DNA of 64,000 bases from Lachnospiraceae bacterium UBA7143 (GCA_002491905.1 DKWV01000011.1:193144-257143), one strand, 5' to 3'. Positions 1 through 7,706 are shown, counted from the first letter of the stretch. Made by a program: numbers and translations. The notes: generated by a model not told the origin, from the sequence alone.

Positions 1-2
1 TG

Positions 3-1352
3 TTTATCGCCTGCTATACGCTGGAATGCTTTCTTGTGTTCCGCTTTCAGGATGAGGAGAGACGTAAAGGGGGGTATATCCGCCAGAACATCTGGATGTT
101 TCTGGTGCATTTTTCGTGCTTTCTTGTGATCTGTTTTGAGACGGGGAAGATTGAGTACCTGCTTTTTTATGTACTGCAGCAGATCCTGCTGTTTTCCACG
201 GTCATGCTGTTCCGGATGATCTATCCGAAGGGGAATCTTCTGATTATCAACAATATGTGTATGCTTTTAAGCATCGGCTTTGTGATTCTCACAAGACTGT
301 CCTACGAGCGGGCGATCAAACAGTTTTTTATCGTGACGGCATCCATCATCATTGGTATGGCGGTCCCCTTCTTTATCCGCAACCTGAAATTTTTAAAGAG
401 CCTGACCTGGGTTTACGCCGGGGTGGGCATTGCGGCTTTGGGGGTGGTACTGATCTTAGGCTCGGTCACCTACGGTTCCAAGATATCCTACTCCATTGCG
501 GGGGTTACCTTCCAGCCGTCGGAGTTTGTGAAGATTATTTTCGTCTTTTTTGTGGCAAGCGCGTTCAGCGAAACATGGGATTTCCTGCGGGTGGTGGTGA
601 CGGCGGCGCTGGCGGGTGCCCATGTGCTGATTCTGGTGGCATCTAAGGACCTGGGGAGCGCACTGATTTTTTTTGTGGTCTATGTGCTTATGGTGTTTAT
701 CGCCACGGGCAGATGGATTTATCTGTTTCTGGGCGTGGCGGGCGGCGCCGGCGCGGCGGTTGTTGCCTACCAGATGTTTTCCCATGTGCAGGTGCGGGTG
801 CAGGCGTGGCGGGATCCGTTCAGCTGTATTGACGATGCGGGATTCCAGATTACCCAGTCCCTGTTTGGCATCAGCAGCGGCGGGTGGTTCGGGCTTGGAC
901 TTTTCAGGGGCAATCCCACCGCGATTCCGCTGGTGGAGGCGGATTTTGTATTCTCGGCGGTGGCGGAGGAACTGGGCATTCTCTTTTCCATGTGCCTGAT
1001 CCTGATCTGCATCAGCAGTTTTATCATGTGCATGAATATTGCCTTAAAATTACAGTCACGGTTTTACAGACTGATTGCCTTCGGACTGGGCGTGACCTAT
1101 ATTTTTCAGGTGTTTTTGACTGTTGGCGGGGGAACCAAGTTTATCCCCATGACGGGTGTGACGCTGCCTTTTATCAGCTATGGAGGCAGCTCGGTATTGA
1201 CTACGCTGGTCATGTTCTTTATCATAGAGGGACTTTATATTATCAGACGGGACGAGGGAGACAGACGTGCCAAAAACAGAAAACGAAAAAACAGAAAGAA
1301 GAGAGAGCGGAGCGCGGGAGATGAACCGCAGGACGAAGAAGACGAGACGTAA
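3..1352 (+). CDS. SEDS-family peptidoglycan polymerase (FtsW/RodA/SpoVE type), 5' end outside window
   Basis: Multi-pass membrane protein of the SEDS family, which polymerises lipid II into glycan strands together with a class B penicillin-binding protein. Family motifs are visible: PSEFVKI, KDLGSALIFF, VAEELG and the C-terminal PFISYGGSS. The frame is open and hydrophobic from base 3, so the apparent GTG at 36 is probably internal and the true start lies upstream of the window. The C-terminal tail is very basic, then acidic. The next gene, a transpeptidase, overlaps its 3' end, which is the usual SEDS-PBP pairing. A second SEDS gene (rodA) lies at 29641, so this copy may serve division or sporulation; which of the two cannot be told from sequence. 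Confidence 0.9.
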   Translation, partial: FIACYTLECFLVFRFQDEERRKGGYIRQNIWMFLVHFSCFLVICFETGKIEYLLFYVLQQILLFSTVMLFRMIYPKGNLLIINNMCMLLSIGFVILTRLSYERAIKQFFIVTASIIIGMAVPFFIRNLKFLKSLTWVYAGVGIAALGVVLILGSVTYGSKISYSIAGVTFQPSEFVKIIFVFFVASAFSETWDFLRVVVTAALAGAHVLILVASKDLGSALIFFVVYVLMVFIATGRWIYLFLGVAGGAGAAVVAYQMFSHVQVRVQAWRDPFSCIDDAGFQITQSLFGISSGGWFGLGLFRGNPTAIPLVEADFVFSAVAEELGILFSMCLILICISSFIMCMNIALKLQSRFYRLIAFGLGVTYIFQVFLTVGGGTKFIPMTGVTLPFISYGGSSVLTTLVMFFIIEGLYIIRRDEGDRRAKNRKRKNRKKRERSAGDEPQDEEDET

Positions 1353-2754
1353 GCGTAACCGGCAGATTATGACGGTTACCTGGTTTTTTGTGGGCCTGTT
1401 TTTTGTGATGATGGGCTATACCTGCCATTATGCGGTCACCCACAGGCAGACGTTTATGAACAACAGCTACAACAGCAGGCAGGAGATCCTGATTGCGCAG
1501 AACAGCCGGGGAACGATTTATGCGTCAGGCGGCCAGACGCTTGCGGAGACTGCGACGGACGCGGAGGGGAAAGAGGTCAGGGTTTATCCTTACGCCAATA
1601 TGTTCTCCCACGCGGTGGGCTATGCTTCCAACGGCAAGTACGGCATAGAGGCGCAGGCCAACTATTACCTCATCAATTCCAACACCCGCCTCTCCGAGAA
1701 GGTGGCGAGCGACGTTGCGGGGGAAAAGTATCCGGGGGACAGCGTGATCACCACGCTGGATGTGGATCTGCAGCAGATTGCCTACGATTCCCTCGGCATG
1801 TACAGCGGGGCAGTGATTGTGTCGGAGCCTTCCACGGGACGGATCCTGGCGATGGTGTCGAAGCCGGACTTTGACCCGAATGAAATCGACGCGATCTGGG
1901 AGGACCTGATTGCCGACAAGGAGAGCAGTGTGCTGCTAAACCGGGTGACCCAGGGGCTATACCCGCCCGGTTCCACGTTTAAGATTGTGACTGCGTTAGA
2001 ATATATCAGGGAAAACAGGGATACGTACAACCAGTTCCGGTTTCAGTGCGGCGGCAGTTTTACCCACGGGGAAGAGAAGATCAACTGTTATCACGGCACG
2101 GCCCACGGAAGCGAGGATTTTACCAAAGCTTTCGCAAAATCCTGTAATTCCGCCTTTGCAAGCATCGGCCTTTCACTTGACCGGGACAAGTTTGGGGATA
2201 CGTTGAATGATCTGTTATTTAACAGCGAGCTGAAGGTAGATTTTTCCTATAACCAGAGTAAACTTGTGATAGATGCGGAGACGGAGGATGCGGACGTGAT
2301 GCAGGCGTCCATCGGACAGGGAACCACGCAGATGACGCCCCTGCAGCTCAACATGATCACCTGCGCCATCGCCAACGGCGGCATGCTGATGAAACCTTAC
2401 CTTCTGGAACGGGTGGAAACCAGCGAAAAGTCGGTGGTGAAGCAGTTTTCACCGGACTCCTACAAGCGGCTTATGAGCGGGGAGGAAGCCCAGATTATGA
2501 CGGGGCTGATGGAGGAAGTGGTAAAGAGCGGCACGGGCACAAAGCTGTCCGGGCTGTCCTACACGGCGGCCGGGAAAACCGGATCGGCGGAATACAATCA
2601 GGTCAAGACGGATTCCCATGCCTGGTTTACAGGCTTCGCCCCCGTGGAGAAGCCGCAGGTGTGCGTGACGATCATTATAGAAGGGGCGGGCAGCGGCGGA
2701 GATTATGCCGTGCCGATCGCAAAACGGATTCTGGATGCCTGTTTTGCAGAGTGA
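1267..2754 (+). CDS. Penicillin-binding protein with transpeptidase domain (PbpA-like)
   Basis: Membrane-anchored D,D-transpeptidase that cross-links peptidoglycan. One N-terminal membrane segment follows a very basic stretch. The catalytic motifs are complete: STFK with the nucleophilic serine near residue 236, SCN near 292 and KTG near 437 (numbered from GTG 1267). At 495 residues it is a compact PBP, similar in size to actinobacterial PbpA. GTG at 1267 is preferred because AGGGAG lies six bases upstream. The in-frame ATG at 1321 directly follows GGGAG with no spacer and is the alternative. It overlaps the SEDS gene by 86 bases, so the two are probably translated as a pair. It ends two bases from the convergent stop of the next gene. 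Confidence 0.9.
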   Translation: MPKTENEKTERRESGAREMNRRTKKTRRKRNRQIMTVTWFFVGLFFVMMGYTCHYAVTHRQTFMNNSYNSRQEILIAQNSRGTIYASGGQTLAETATDAEGKEVRVYPYANMFSHAVGYASNGKYGIEAQANYYLINSNTRLSEKVASDVAGEKYPGDSVITTLDVDLQQIAYDSLGMYSGAVIVSEPSTGRILAMVSKPDFDPNEIDAIWEDLIADKESSVLLNRVTQGLYPPGSTFKIVTALEYIRENRDTYNQFRFQCGGSFTHGEEKINCYHGTAHGSEDFTKAFAKSCNSAFASIGLSLDRDKFGDTLNDLLFNSELKVDFSYNQSKLVIDAETEDADVMQASIGQGTTQMTPLQLNMITCAIANGGMLMKPYLLERVETSEKSVVKQFSPDSYKRLMSGEEAQIMTGLMEEVVKSGTGTKLSGLSYTAAGKTGSAEYNQVKTDSHAWFTGFAPVEKPQVCVTIIIEGAGSGGDYAVPIAKRILDACFAE

Positions 2755-2756
2755 AC

Positions 2757-3818
2757 TCAGAAGATAGCCACGATCGAAAGTTCCGGCCTGGAGGACAGGT
2801 CGATGTAACTTCCGTCCTCCCGCTTTAAGAGCGGTCTTGCCAGATTATCTTTATTGATGGTAGCCACCTTTGCCTCCTCGTCGTTGCTTAAGCGCACCAT
2901 AAAGCCGAGCTGGGTTGCCGCTATGCGGTAGAGAATGGGCTGCAGGATGGCTTTCTCGTACTTCTCATAGCCTTCCCGTTCAAAGTTTTCGATGACCTGG
3001 AAGGGATGGAGGGGCTGCCTGTAGGTGCGGGCGGAGGTCATGGCCTCGTAGGCGTCTATGACGGCGATATACTTGGCGAAAATGTCGATCTTGTCGCCCT
3101 TAAGCTTCGAGGGATAACCGGAACCGTCGCACCGTTCATGGTGTTGGAGCGTGGCTTTGATAATGGTTTCGCCGATTTCCGGCTGGTCCTTCAAAAGATC
3201 GAATCCAAGCATGGTGTGCGTTTTCAATTTGGTGTATTCAAGATCCGTCAGCTTTTCGGATTTCCAGAGGAGATCCTGCGGGAGCTTTAACTTTCCGATA
3301 TCGTAAAAGAAGCCGCACTGGATTAAGAGCATCATATCCTCCTGCGACAGTTCCCACCAGGTGCCGAATACACCGGCGAGCAGGGCGGAATTGAGACAGT
3401 GGGCATGGGTCATGGTGTCCTCCCTCGGCAGCATGTTGTAGAGGAAATCAAGAAGCGCCTCCCCGGTTTTGGCGCAGGCCGTGATTTTCACATAGATATC
3501 CTTAAGCTGGCTGGTGCTTTTCCAGACGCCGGTTTCAACGAAGCGGTTCATCAGCCGGGCATAGATGGGCATGCAGTTGTTGTAGGTGAGCTGGAAGGTC
3601 TGAAATTCCCTGCTAAGCCGTACCTTTTCAAAGTGGGTGGTGGCGAAGTCTACCTCTTCCTTGACAGGAACACAGATAATGGAGTGGAGTTCCAGCTTTT
3701 TGATGACCTTTGCATCCACCGCAGTATCGCGCGGGATAACCAGTTCATTTTGGTAGTTGTAGACGTCCTCGCCGATTATCATGCCGTTTTCCAGTGCCAT
3801 GCGGGCAACATCCTTCAT
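2757..3818 (-). CDS. HD-GYP-like signalling protein with an altered HD metal site
   Basis: 353 residues. The C-terminal half resembles HD-GYP domains, which hydrolyse cyclic di-GMP: an upstream THAH, the HD-type motif, a later HHERCDGSGYP and a DAYEAMTSARTYR segment. In the core motif the histidine is replaced: the sequence reads FFYDIGKL (Tyr172-Asp173) where the family normally has HDIGK. Loss of this metal ligand makes catalysis doubtful, so the protein may bind a ligand or act as a regulator. The N-terminal 110 residues resemble the leader domain often found in clostridial HD-GYP proteins. ACGGAGG precedes the ATG. A promoter on the minus strand is visible at 3932-3959. Confidence 0.8.
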   Translation of the reverse strand: MKDVARMALENGMIIGEDVYNYQNELVIPRDTAVDAKVIKKLELHSIICVPVKEEVDFATTHFEKVRLSREFQTFQLTYNNCMPIYARLMNRFVETGVWKSTSQLKDIYVKITACAKTGEALLDFLYNMLPREDTMTHAHCLNSALLAGVFGTWWELSQEDMMLLIQCGFFYDIGKLKLPQDLLWKSEKLTDLEYTKLKTHTMLGFDLLKDQPEIGETIIKATLQHHERCDGSGYPSKLKGDKIDIFAKYIAVIDAYEAMTSARTYRQPLHPFQVIENFEREGYEKYEKAILQPILYRIAATQLGFMVRLSNDEEAKVATINKDNLARPLLKREDGSYIDLSSRPELSIVAIF

Positions 3819-3931
3819 AAGAGACCTCCGTTTCTGCGGGAATGCGCGCAGGGGGAAAAGTGCAAAAAGTGTGGCGCACGCCCTATATGTAGTGGTAAAA
3901 CAATTTACTTTTGGGAATAAAGCACATATTT

Positions 3932-3959
3932 AGTATAAAACATCTTATTGAGAAGTCAA
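3932..3959 (-). promoter_or_regulatory. Sigma-A-type promoter for the HD-GYP-like gene
   Basis: Read on the minus strand, TTGACT (3954-3959) and TATACT (3932-3937) are separated by 16 bases, about 110 bases upstream of the ATG at 3818. This is a close match to the sigma-A consensus in the divergent intergenic region. Confidence 0.6.
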
Positions 3960-4068
3960 TCACTTCATGCCGTATTTGTTGGGAAAACGGTATACATTGC
4001 ATAAAAAACGGTACAGATTGTTTAAAGAGAATAAAAAGTGCGCAAAACGCACAGGAAAGGCGGATCAG

Positions 4069-4242
4069 ATGAGCATTTGCGATACATGCAGCAACTATCA
4101 GTACGATGAAGATTACGAGTATTATGTGTGCATGGTGGATCTGGACGAGGACGATATGAGCCGGTTTTTGCGGGGCGGGAGCTTTGAATGTTCGTTCTAC
4201 CAGCGCGACGACGAATATGCGGTGGTGAGAAAGCAGATGTGA
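4069..4242 (+). CDS. Small conserved cysteine-containing protein (DUF6472-like)
   Basis: A 57-residue acidic protein beginning MSICDTC and carrying four cysteines (CDTC near the start, then two single cysteines), with many Asp, Glu and Tyr residues. It resembles a small clostridial family that I recall as DUF6472; its function is unknown, and the CxxC plus later cysteines could bind a metal. The start is taken at ATG 4069 because AGGAAAGG lies about eight bases upstream. The open frame extends further upstream to 3967, but that extension is lysine-rich and does not look like protein. It stands alone between a divergent gene and the next unknown gene. Confidence 0.7.
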   Translation: MSICDTCSNYQYDEDYEYYVCMVDLDEDDMSRFLRGGSFECSFYQRDDEYAVVRKQM

Positions 4243-4355
4243 GGCGGCGCGGGAAATTTTTGTGTCTAATTGGAAAAAAGTGTGATAAAATGTTCACGGA
4301 AGCGGTGCGCAGACGTAAGGTGAAAAAAGACACCGCGATGACAAAAGGAATCCAC

Positions 4356-4703
4356 ATGAATTTTTATAAAAATCTCTATATTGGAGATACTGTAAAAAAG
4401 CCTCAAAAGGCCATAAAAAAACTGAAACGCCATAAAAAGCAGCCCCGGCTTTACGTGATTGTCTACGACGGGGAGACGGACCGGCTTGCCGTGTACCACA
4501 ACCTGATGCTTTTACAGTGGTATTACAGGGAAAATCCGCCCGGATGTATTGTCGGACTGGCAAACGGCAGGGAGGAGGCTTTTGACGTGATCGAACAGAT
4601 TGCGAAGGAATCGCTCGCCGCTACCGGGCAGGCACAGCTTGTCGCTTATCTTTCCGGGGTTGACCCGGAGAGCTTTAAGAATGTCCATGCATCTGGTGCG
4701 TGA
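4356..4703 (+). CDS. Conserved hypothetical protein, 115 aa
   Basis: I do not recognise a characterised family, though proteins starting MNFYKNLYIG occur in Lachnospiraceae genomes. It is soluble and basic at the N-terminus, with a middle part of the form LYVIVYDGETDRLAVYHN and a C-terminal part that looks helical (EEAFDVIEQIAKESL). The start is ATG 4356, with AAAGGA seven bases upstream; ATG 4338 in the same frame is the alternative. It precedes the DUF2953-gerW pair by about 80 bases and may or may not belong to that transcript. Confidence 0.6.
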   Translation: MNFYKNLYIGDTVKKPQKAIKKLKRHKKQPRLYVIVYDGETDRLAVYHNLMLLQWYYRENPPGCIVGLANGREEAFDVIEQIAKESLAATGQAQLVAYLSGVDPESFKNVHASGA

Positions 4704-4785
4704 TCCTGATTTTTGAGTTGGGAATTTTGGGTTAGGACGGGTATCTGCAGTGGCGGACGCCTGAAATTTGACACTTGGAGAGAAA

Positions 4786-5829
4786 ATGCTACATATTCTG
4801 CTGCTTATATTAAAGATTATAGGGATTGTGCTTTTATGCATTCTGGGTGTGCTGATTCTGGGAATTGTCTGCGCGCTCTTTGTGCCGGTTCGTTATCGGA
4901 TCGAGGCGGTAAGGAAAGAGGGGGAGGAAGAGCCTCCTGTCGCCGTCACGGTGAAGATTACCTGGCTTTTACATTTTGTGAATGTGCTGGTGCGTTTTGC
5001 CGGGGAGCTGTCTGTGCGGGCACGCTTTATGTTCATCCCGGTTTTTAGGCTGCCGAAGAGGGAAAAGGGCGGCGGCAGGGCCGAAACGAGGAAACCGGGC
5101 CAGAAAAAAGGCAGAAAGAAGCGAAAAAAGGAGAAAACACCGGAGAACACGGAAGGCGAAATGGATACGGAGCCATCGGGGAATGGTGGAACCGGGGACT
5201 CGGCAGAAGAAGAACGAAATATAGAAGAAACAAAAACGGCGGAGAAAACGATATCCCCTGGCTCGGTTAAAGGCGATGAAAAAGAGGATGCGCAGAAGGC
5301 GGGGGGAGAGAAGACTGAGGAACCCGAAAAAAGCCCTACACTGTGGGACAAGCTGCGCGCGATACCGAAGATCCTTGGCAGTATTTTCGCGAAAATTAAA
5401 AGCATCTTTGAAAATATACAGTACACAATACAAAATATCTGTGATAAAATAAAGTCTGTATCGGATACTATAGAGTATTACAGAACCGTGATAGAGGGGG
5501 AGCCGTTCCGGCATTCCTTTGCCCTGTGTAAGAAGGAACTTCGGTCGATCGCAAAGAGCCTGAAACCGACCCGGTTCGAGGCGGCGCTTGTTGTCGGCAT
5601 GGATGATCCCGCGGCGACGGGGGAAATTCTGGCAGTCTGCGGCATGCTGTACCCGATTCTCGGCCCGAAAGTGAATGTGGCCGGAGACTTTGAACGGAAG
5701 CGCCTGGAGGGACGCGTGTATATCAGGGGAAAACTGCGGCTTTTTACCTTTATCCGGGCGGCAGTGCGGGTGTACTTTAACAAGGATATCAGAAAACTTT
5801 ACGGTCTGTTGAAAAAGGAGGCAGTATAA
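4786..5829 (+). CDS. DUF2953 domain membrane protein (YtfI-like)
   Basis: 347 residues with one N-terminal membrane helix (residues about 4-30), a predicted extracytoplasmic or peripheral domain, and a long charged low-complexity insert (roughly residues 90-185, rich in Lys, Glu, Gly and Thr). The C-terminal part (RHSFALCKKELRSIAKSLKP, then VVGMDDPAATGE) matches the DUF2953 pattern. In Bacillus the DUF2953 gene ytfI sits directly before ytfJ/gerW, and the same order is kept here. ATG 4786 is chosen because GGAG lies five bases upstream and it opens the hydrophobic segment; TTG 4768 is less likely. Its role is unknown; association with spore germination is inferred from the neighbour only. Confidence 0.75.
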   Translation: MLHILLLILKIIGIVLLCILGVLILGIVCALFVPVRYRIEAVRKEGEEEPPVAVTVKITWLLHFVNVLVRFAGELSVRARFMFIPVFRLPKREKGGGRAETRKPGQKKGRKKRKKEKTPENTEGEMDTEPSGNGGTGDSAEEERNIEETKTAEKTISPGSVKGDEKEDAQKAGGEKTEEPEKSPTLWDKLRAIPKILGSIFAKIKSIFENIQYTIQNICDKIKSVSDTIEYYRTVIEGEPFRHSFALCKKELRSIAKSLKPTRFEAALVVGMDDPAATGEILAVCGMLYPILGPKVNVAGDFERKRLEGRVYIRGKLRLFTFIRAAVRVYFNKDIRKLYGLLKKEAV

Positions 5830-6222
5830 ATGGCTGAGAATAATTTTAGCGGTGTGGTTGAATCCCTGATGAAGGGCATGAATGCCGTGATTGGAACCAA
5901 GACAGTGGTGGGAGATGCCACACAGGTCGGAGATACCATCATCCTGCCTTTGGTGGATGTGAGTTTCGGTGTGGGTGCCGGCGCCAGCGCAGGCGATAAG
6001 AAAAACGGCGGGGGCGGCGGCTTTTCCGCGAAGATGACCCCCAGCGCGGTGCTTGTGATCAAGAACGGCACCACTAAGCTGGTCAACATCAAGAATCAGG
6101 ATACGGTCACCAAAGTGCTCGATATGATTCCGGATATCGTGGAGAAATTTACTTCCCCTAAGGAAGAGATGCTTGCTGATGACGCGGCTGTTGACATTGC
6201 GTTCCCGGAGGAAAACAAATAG
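5830..6222 (+). CDS. gerW: Spore protein GerW (YtfJ family)
   Basis: 130 residues matching the GerW/YtfJ family of spore proteins needed for normal germination in Bacillus. Visible family features are the N-terminal VVESLMKGMNAVIGTKTVVG segment, the PLVDVSFGVGAG core, a glycine-rich loop (GDKKNGGGGGF), and the SAVLVIKNG and LDMIPDIVEKF blocks. The ATG follows the preceding stop codon without a gap, and a perfect AAGGAGG lies inside the end of the upstream gene, so the two are co-translated. It implies that the organism, or a recent ancestor, forms spores. Some GerW-like proteins occur in non-spore formers, so this is supportive rather than proof. Confidence 0.9.
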   Translation: MAENNFSGVVESLMKGMNAVIGTKTVVGDATQVGDTIILPLVDVSFGVGAGASAGDKKNGGGGGFSAKMTPSAVLVIKNGTTKLVNIKNQDTVTKVLDMIPDIVEKFTSPKEEMLADDAAVDIAFPEENK

Positions 6223-6277
6223 CACCTTTTTGGAGCGGTTTCATATAGTATCATAAGAGCATAAACAGGGGTAGCCC

Positions 6278-6415
6278 ATGAAAAAAATGATCGGATTTGT
6301 GGCTTTTTGTGTCGCGGCGGGTATGCTTATCATGCTTTTTCTGGTGAATCGTTTTCTGGGGCTTCTGTTAATTGTGCTGCTTTTGCTGATCGGGTACAGT
6401 TTTTTTTGCTGTTAG
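6278..6415 (+). CDS. Small membrane protein, 45 aa
   Basis: A very short gene encoding a basic start (MKKMIG) followed by two hydrophobic segments separated by VNRF, ending in FFCC. AGGGG lies six bases before the ATG. The composition is that of a genuine membrane miniprotein, and I recall similar short proteins near gerW in Lachnospiraceae. Function unknown. It sits 55 bases after gerW and about 20 bases before the DnaJ-domain gene, in the same direction. Confidence 0.6.
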   Translation: MKKMIGFVAFCVAAGMLIMLFLVNRFLGLLLIVLLLLIGYSFFCC

Positions 6416-6436
6416 TTTAAGGATATGGGGATTACG

Positions 6437-6982
6437 ATGGAGAATATGGAAGAAATACTTCTGGAGGACGGGCTGACCGAGGACGGCCTGCAGGAATTAA
6501 AGGCCTGGCTTTTCAAGGAGAATATCAGAATTATGACTGCCTCTGCGGAGCTTAATGAGCAGTGGGAGAAGTTTGAGCAGGAAAAAGACCAGTTTAAAGA
6601 GGAAATGAAGACTCTGAACCGGAAGATGAACGCAGAGCAGAAACGGATTCGGAAGGACAGCCAGCTTGTGGGCGAGAAGCTGGAGATCATAAAGGACGGG
6701 TTCCAGAAACTGGATATGGACCGCAGAAGGCTTGATAAGGAGTGGGCAAGGCTTGCGGCGGAGAAGGAGTTCCTGGAAGAGCGCGGACTTTACGATACGC
6801 ACCCGGAGACCAGTGTTTTCTTTCAGGGTGTGAAAAATCCGCTGACGCTCAAGAAGCGGTATAAGGACCTGACGAAGATCTTCCACCCGGACAATCTGGC
6901 CGGGGACACGGAGATCATTCAGCGGATCAACAGGGAATACGAGAGACTGAAAAGAGAGTATGAAAAATGTAAGCAGGCGTAG
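6437..6982 (+). CDS. Coiled-coil protein with C-terminal J domain
   Basis: About 181 residues. The first two thirds are strongly helical and charged, probably a coiled coil (heptad-like Glu/Lys/Leu pattern from about residue 25 to 120). The C-terminal 50 residues form a J-domain-like segment: LKKRYKDLTKIFHPDN, which contains the HPD motif needed to stimulate Hsp70 ATPase, followed by a helix with INREYERLK. It lacks the Gly/Phe and zinc-finger regions of DnaJ, so it is a specialised co-chaperone-like protein of unknown target. ATG 6437 is favoured by an upstream GGGG with a six-base spacer; ATG 6425 is possible. The stop codon lies inside a terminator hairpin. Confidence 0.7.
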   Translation: MENMEEILLEDGLTEDGLQELKAWLFKENIRIMTASAELNEQWEKFEQEKDQFKEEMKTLNRKMNAEQKRIRKDSQLVGEKLEIIKDGFQKLDMDRRRLDKEWARLAAEKEFLEERGLYDTHPETSVFFQGVKNPLTLKKRYKDLTKIFHPDNLAGDTEIIQRINREYERLKREYEKCKQA

Positions 6983-6999
6983 AGATGCGCCTGCTTTTT
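6972..6999 (+). terminator. Intrinsic terminator overlapping the end of the J-domain gene
   Basis: AGCAGGCG (6972-6979) pairs perfectly with CGCCTGCT (6988-6995) around an eight-base loop and is followed by a T run to 6999. The 5' arm encodes the last residues of the protein, and the stop codon begins the loop. Confidence 0.8.
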
Positions 7000-7003
7000 G
7001 CGC

Positions 7004-7124
7004 GAATAAGCAGAGTCAGAAGATATGCGAAGTATGTGCCATGCTTGCATGAGCACATGCGTAGAATATCTTATGACGAGCAACGCGAACGAAAGATGCG
7101 AAAGCATCTTGAGTCTGCTTATTC
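7004..7124. repeat. Inverted repeat pair of the AATAAGCAGA element
   Basis: The arm GAATAAGCAGAGTCAGAAGA begins at 7004, and its near-perfect inverted copy ends at 7124 (reverse complement begins GAATAAGCAGACTCAAGAT). The arms enclose about 80 bases with further partial symmetry (ATATGCGAAGT, GCATGAGCACATGCG). The same core recurs elsewhere in the window, so this is a small palindromic repeat of unknown origin lying between two convergent terminators. No coding frame is seen inside. Confidence 0.6.
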
Positions 7125-7129
7125 ATGAA

Positions 7130-7156
7130 AAAGAGCCGGACATCCGCCAGCTCTTT
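7130..7156 (-). terminator. Intrinsic terminator of rpmB
   Basis: On the minus strand AAAGAGC and GCTCTTT form a stem (plus-strand arms 7130-7136 and 7150-7156), extended by two or three pairs, followed by a short T run. It lies 30 bases beyond the rpmB stop codon. Confidence 0.7.
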
Positions 7157-7186
7157 CTTACTAACTTATAATTTACAAAAATAAAA

Positions 7187-7372
7187 TTACGCGCGCTCCA
7201 CAGCGCCGGATCTCAAACAGCGCGTGCATACATGTAGCTTTTTGCTTGCGCCATTCACTTTGCATTTCACGTTCTGAATGTTGGAATTCCAGATTCTGTT
7301 TGATCTTCTATGAGAATGGCTGACGTTATTTCCGAAATGAGCGCCCTTACCACAAATATCACATTTAGCCAT
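7187..7372 (-). CDS. rpmB: 50S ribosomal protein bL28
   Basis: 61 residues, the normal length of bL28, a component of the large ribosomal subunit. Family features are the N-terminal MAKCDICGKG, the GNNVSHSHRRSNR block and the C-terminal VCTRCLRSG. It is the zinc-binding (C+) type, with two CxxC pairs. It is transcribed alone on the minus strand, convergent with the J-domain gene, with its own promoter and a structured leader. GGAGG lies upstream of the ATG. Confidence 0.97.
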   Translation of the reverse strand: MAKCDICGKGAHFGNNVSHSHRRSNRIWNSNIQNVKCKVNGASKKLHVCTRCLRSGAVERA

Positions 7373-7413
7373 CTTCGCACCTCCTAACGAATTATAATAT
7401 CCGAACCAATCCG

Positions 7414-7433
7414 GGACCGCAGAGCGGATCCCG
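7414..7433 (-). other. Hairpin in the rpmB leader
   Basis: On the minus strand GGGATCCGC pairs with GCGGTCCC across a three- to four-base loop with one bulged T. It lies in the rpmB 5' leader, between the promoter and the start codon. A regulatory role (for example binding of a ribosomal protein) is only a possibility. Confidence 0.4.
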
Positions 7434-7470
7434 CAACCGAGCCTGCTCGATTTGTCTACACAACATTGAT

Positions 7471-7499
7471 ATAATAGCAGAATGTGGAAGAGAATGCAA
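7471..7499 (-). promoter_or_regulatory. Sigma-A-type promoter of rpmB
   Basis: On the minus strand TTGCAT (7494-7499) and TATTAT (7471-7476) are spaced by exactly 17 bases, giving a leader of roughly 90 bases before the rpmB ATG. Confidence 0.6.
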
Positions 7500-7557
7500 G
7501 CACAATTTACAAGAATTTTTTCGGTTTCTTTTTTCCAAATATCGGGTTATAATATAA

Positions 7558-7616
7558 ATATCGCAGAAGAAAAAACAAGCGACGCCTTTGGCGGCATTTG
7601 TTTTTTCTGCGATATT
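7558..7616. terminator. Long hairpin, bidirectional terminator or leader attenuator
   Basis: ATCGCAGAAGAAAAAACAA on the left pairs with TTTGTTTTTTCTGCGAT on the right, with a small bulge, enclosing a GC-rich inner part (GCGACGCC...GGCGGC). The stem is close to 20 bp and A/T-tracts flank both sides. TATAAT at 7548-7553 lies just upstream, so transcription starting there would run through it before reaching the Asp23 gene. Confidence 0.5.
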
Positions 7617-7619
7617 TAA

Positions 7620-7706
7620 CGAGCAAACGTCCGGCGAGCCGGACGGAGAGCGCGGCAGCGCGGGTTTGCGAGTTCATCTGTCGCAAAGGCAGCGCGTGTT
7701 CGCGAG
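7620..7706. repeat. Structured GC-rich spacer with an imperfect direct repeat
   Basis: Two 19-base copies, GGCAGCGCGGGTTTGCGAG (7654-7672) and GGCAGCGCGTGTTCGCGAG (7688-7706), differ at two positions. Upstream, GTCCGG/CCGGAC and CGCG/CGCG hairpins are enclosed by a CAAAC...GTTTG pairing, so the RNA could fold as a three-way junction. It lies directly before the ribosome binding site of the Asp23-family gene. With 7373-7619 it fills the 362-base gap between rpmB and that gene; no coding frame is seen. Confidence 0.5.

Noticed and set aside
4260..4289. Possible promoter TTGTGT-N18-GATAAA before the 115-residue unknown gene
   Set aside because: Weak match to consensus and unusual spacing; not strong enough to list as a feature.
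4969..6225. Long open frame on the minus strand over the DUF2953 and gerW genes
   Set aside because: It has no domain pattern or ribosome binding site and crosses two well-supported plus-strand genes; it is an antisense shadow of their codon bias.
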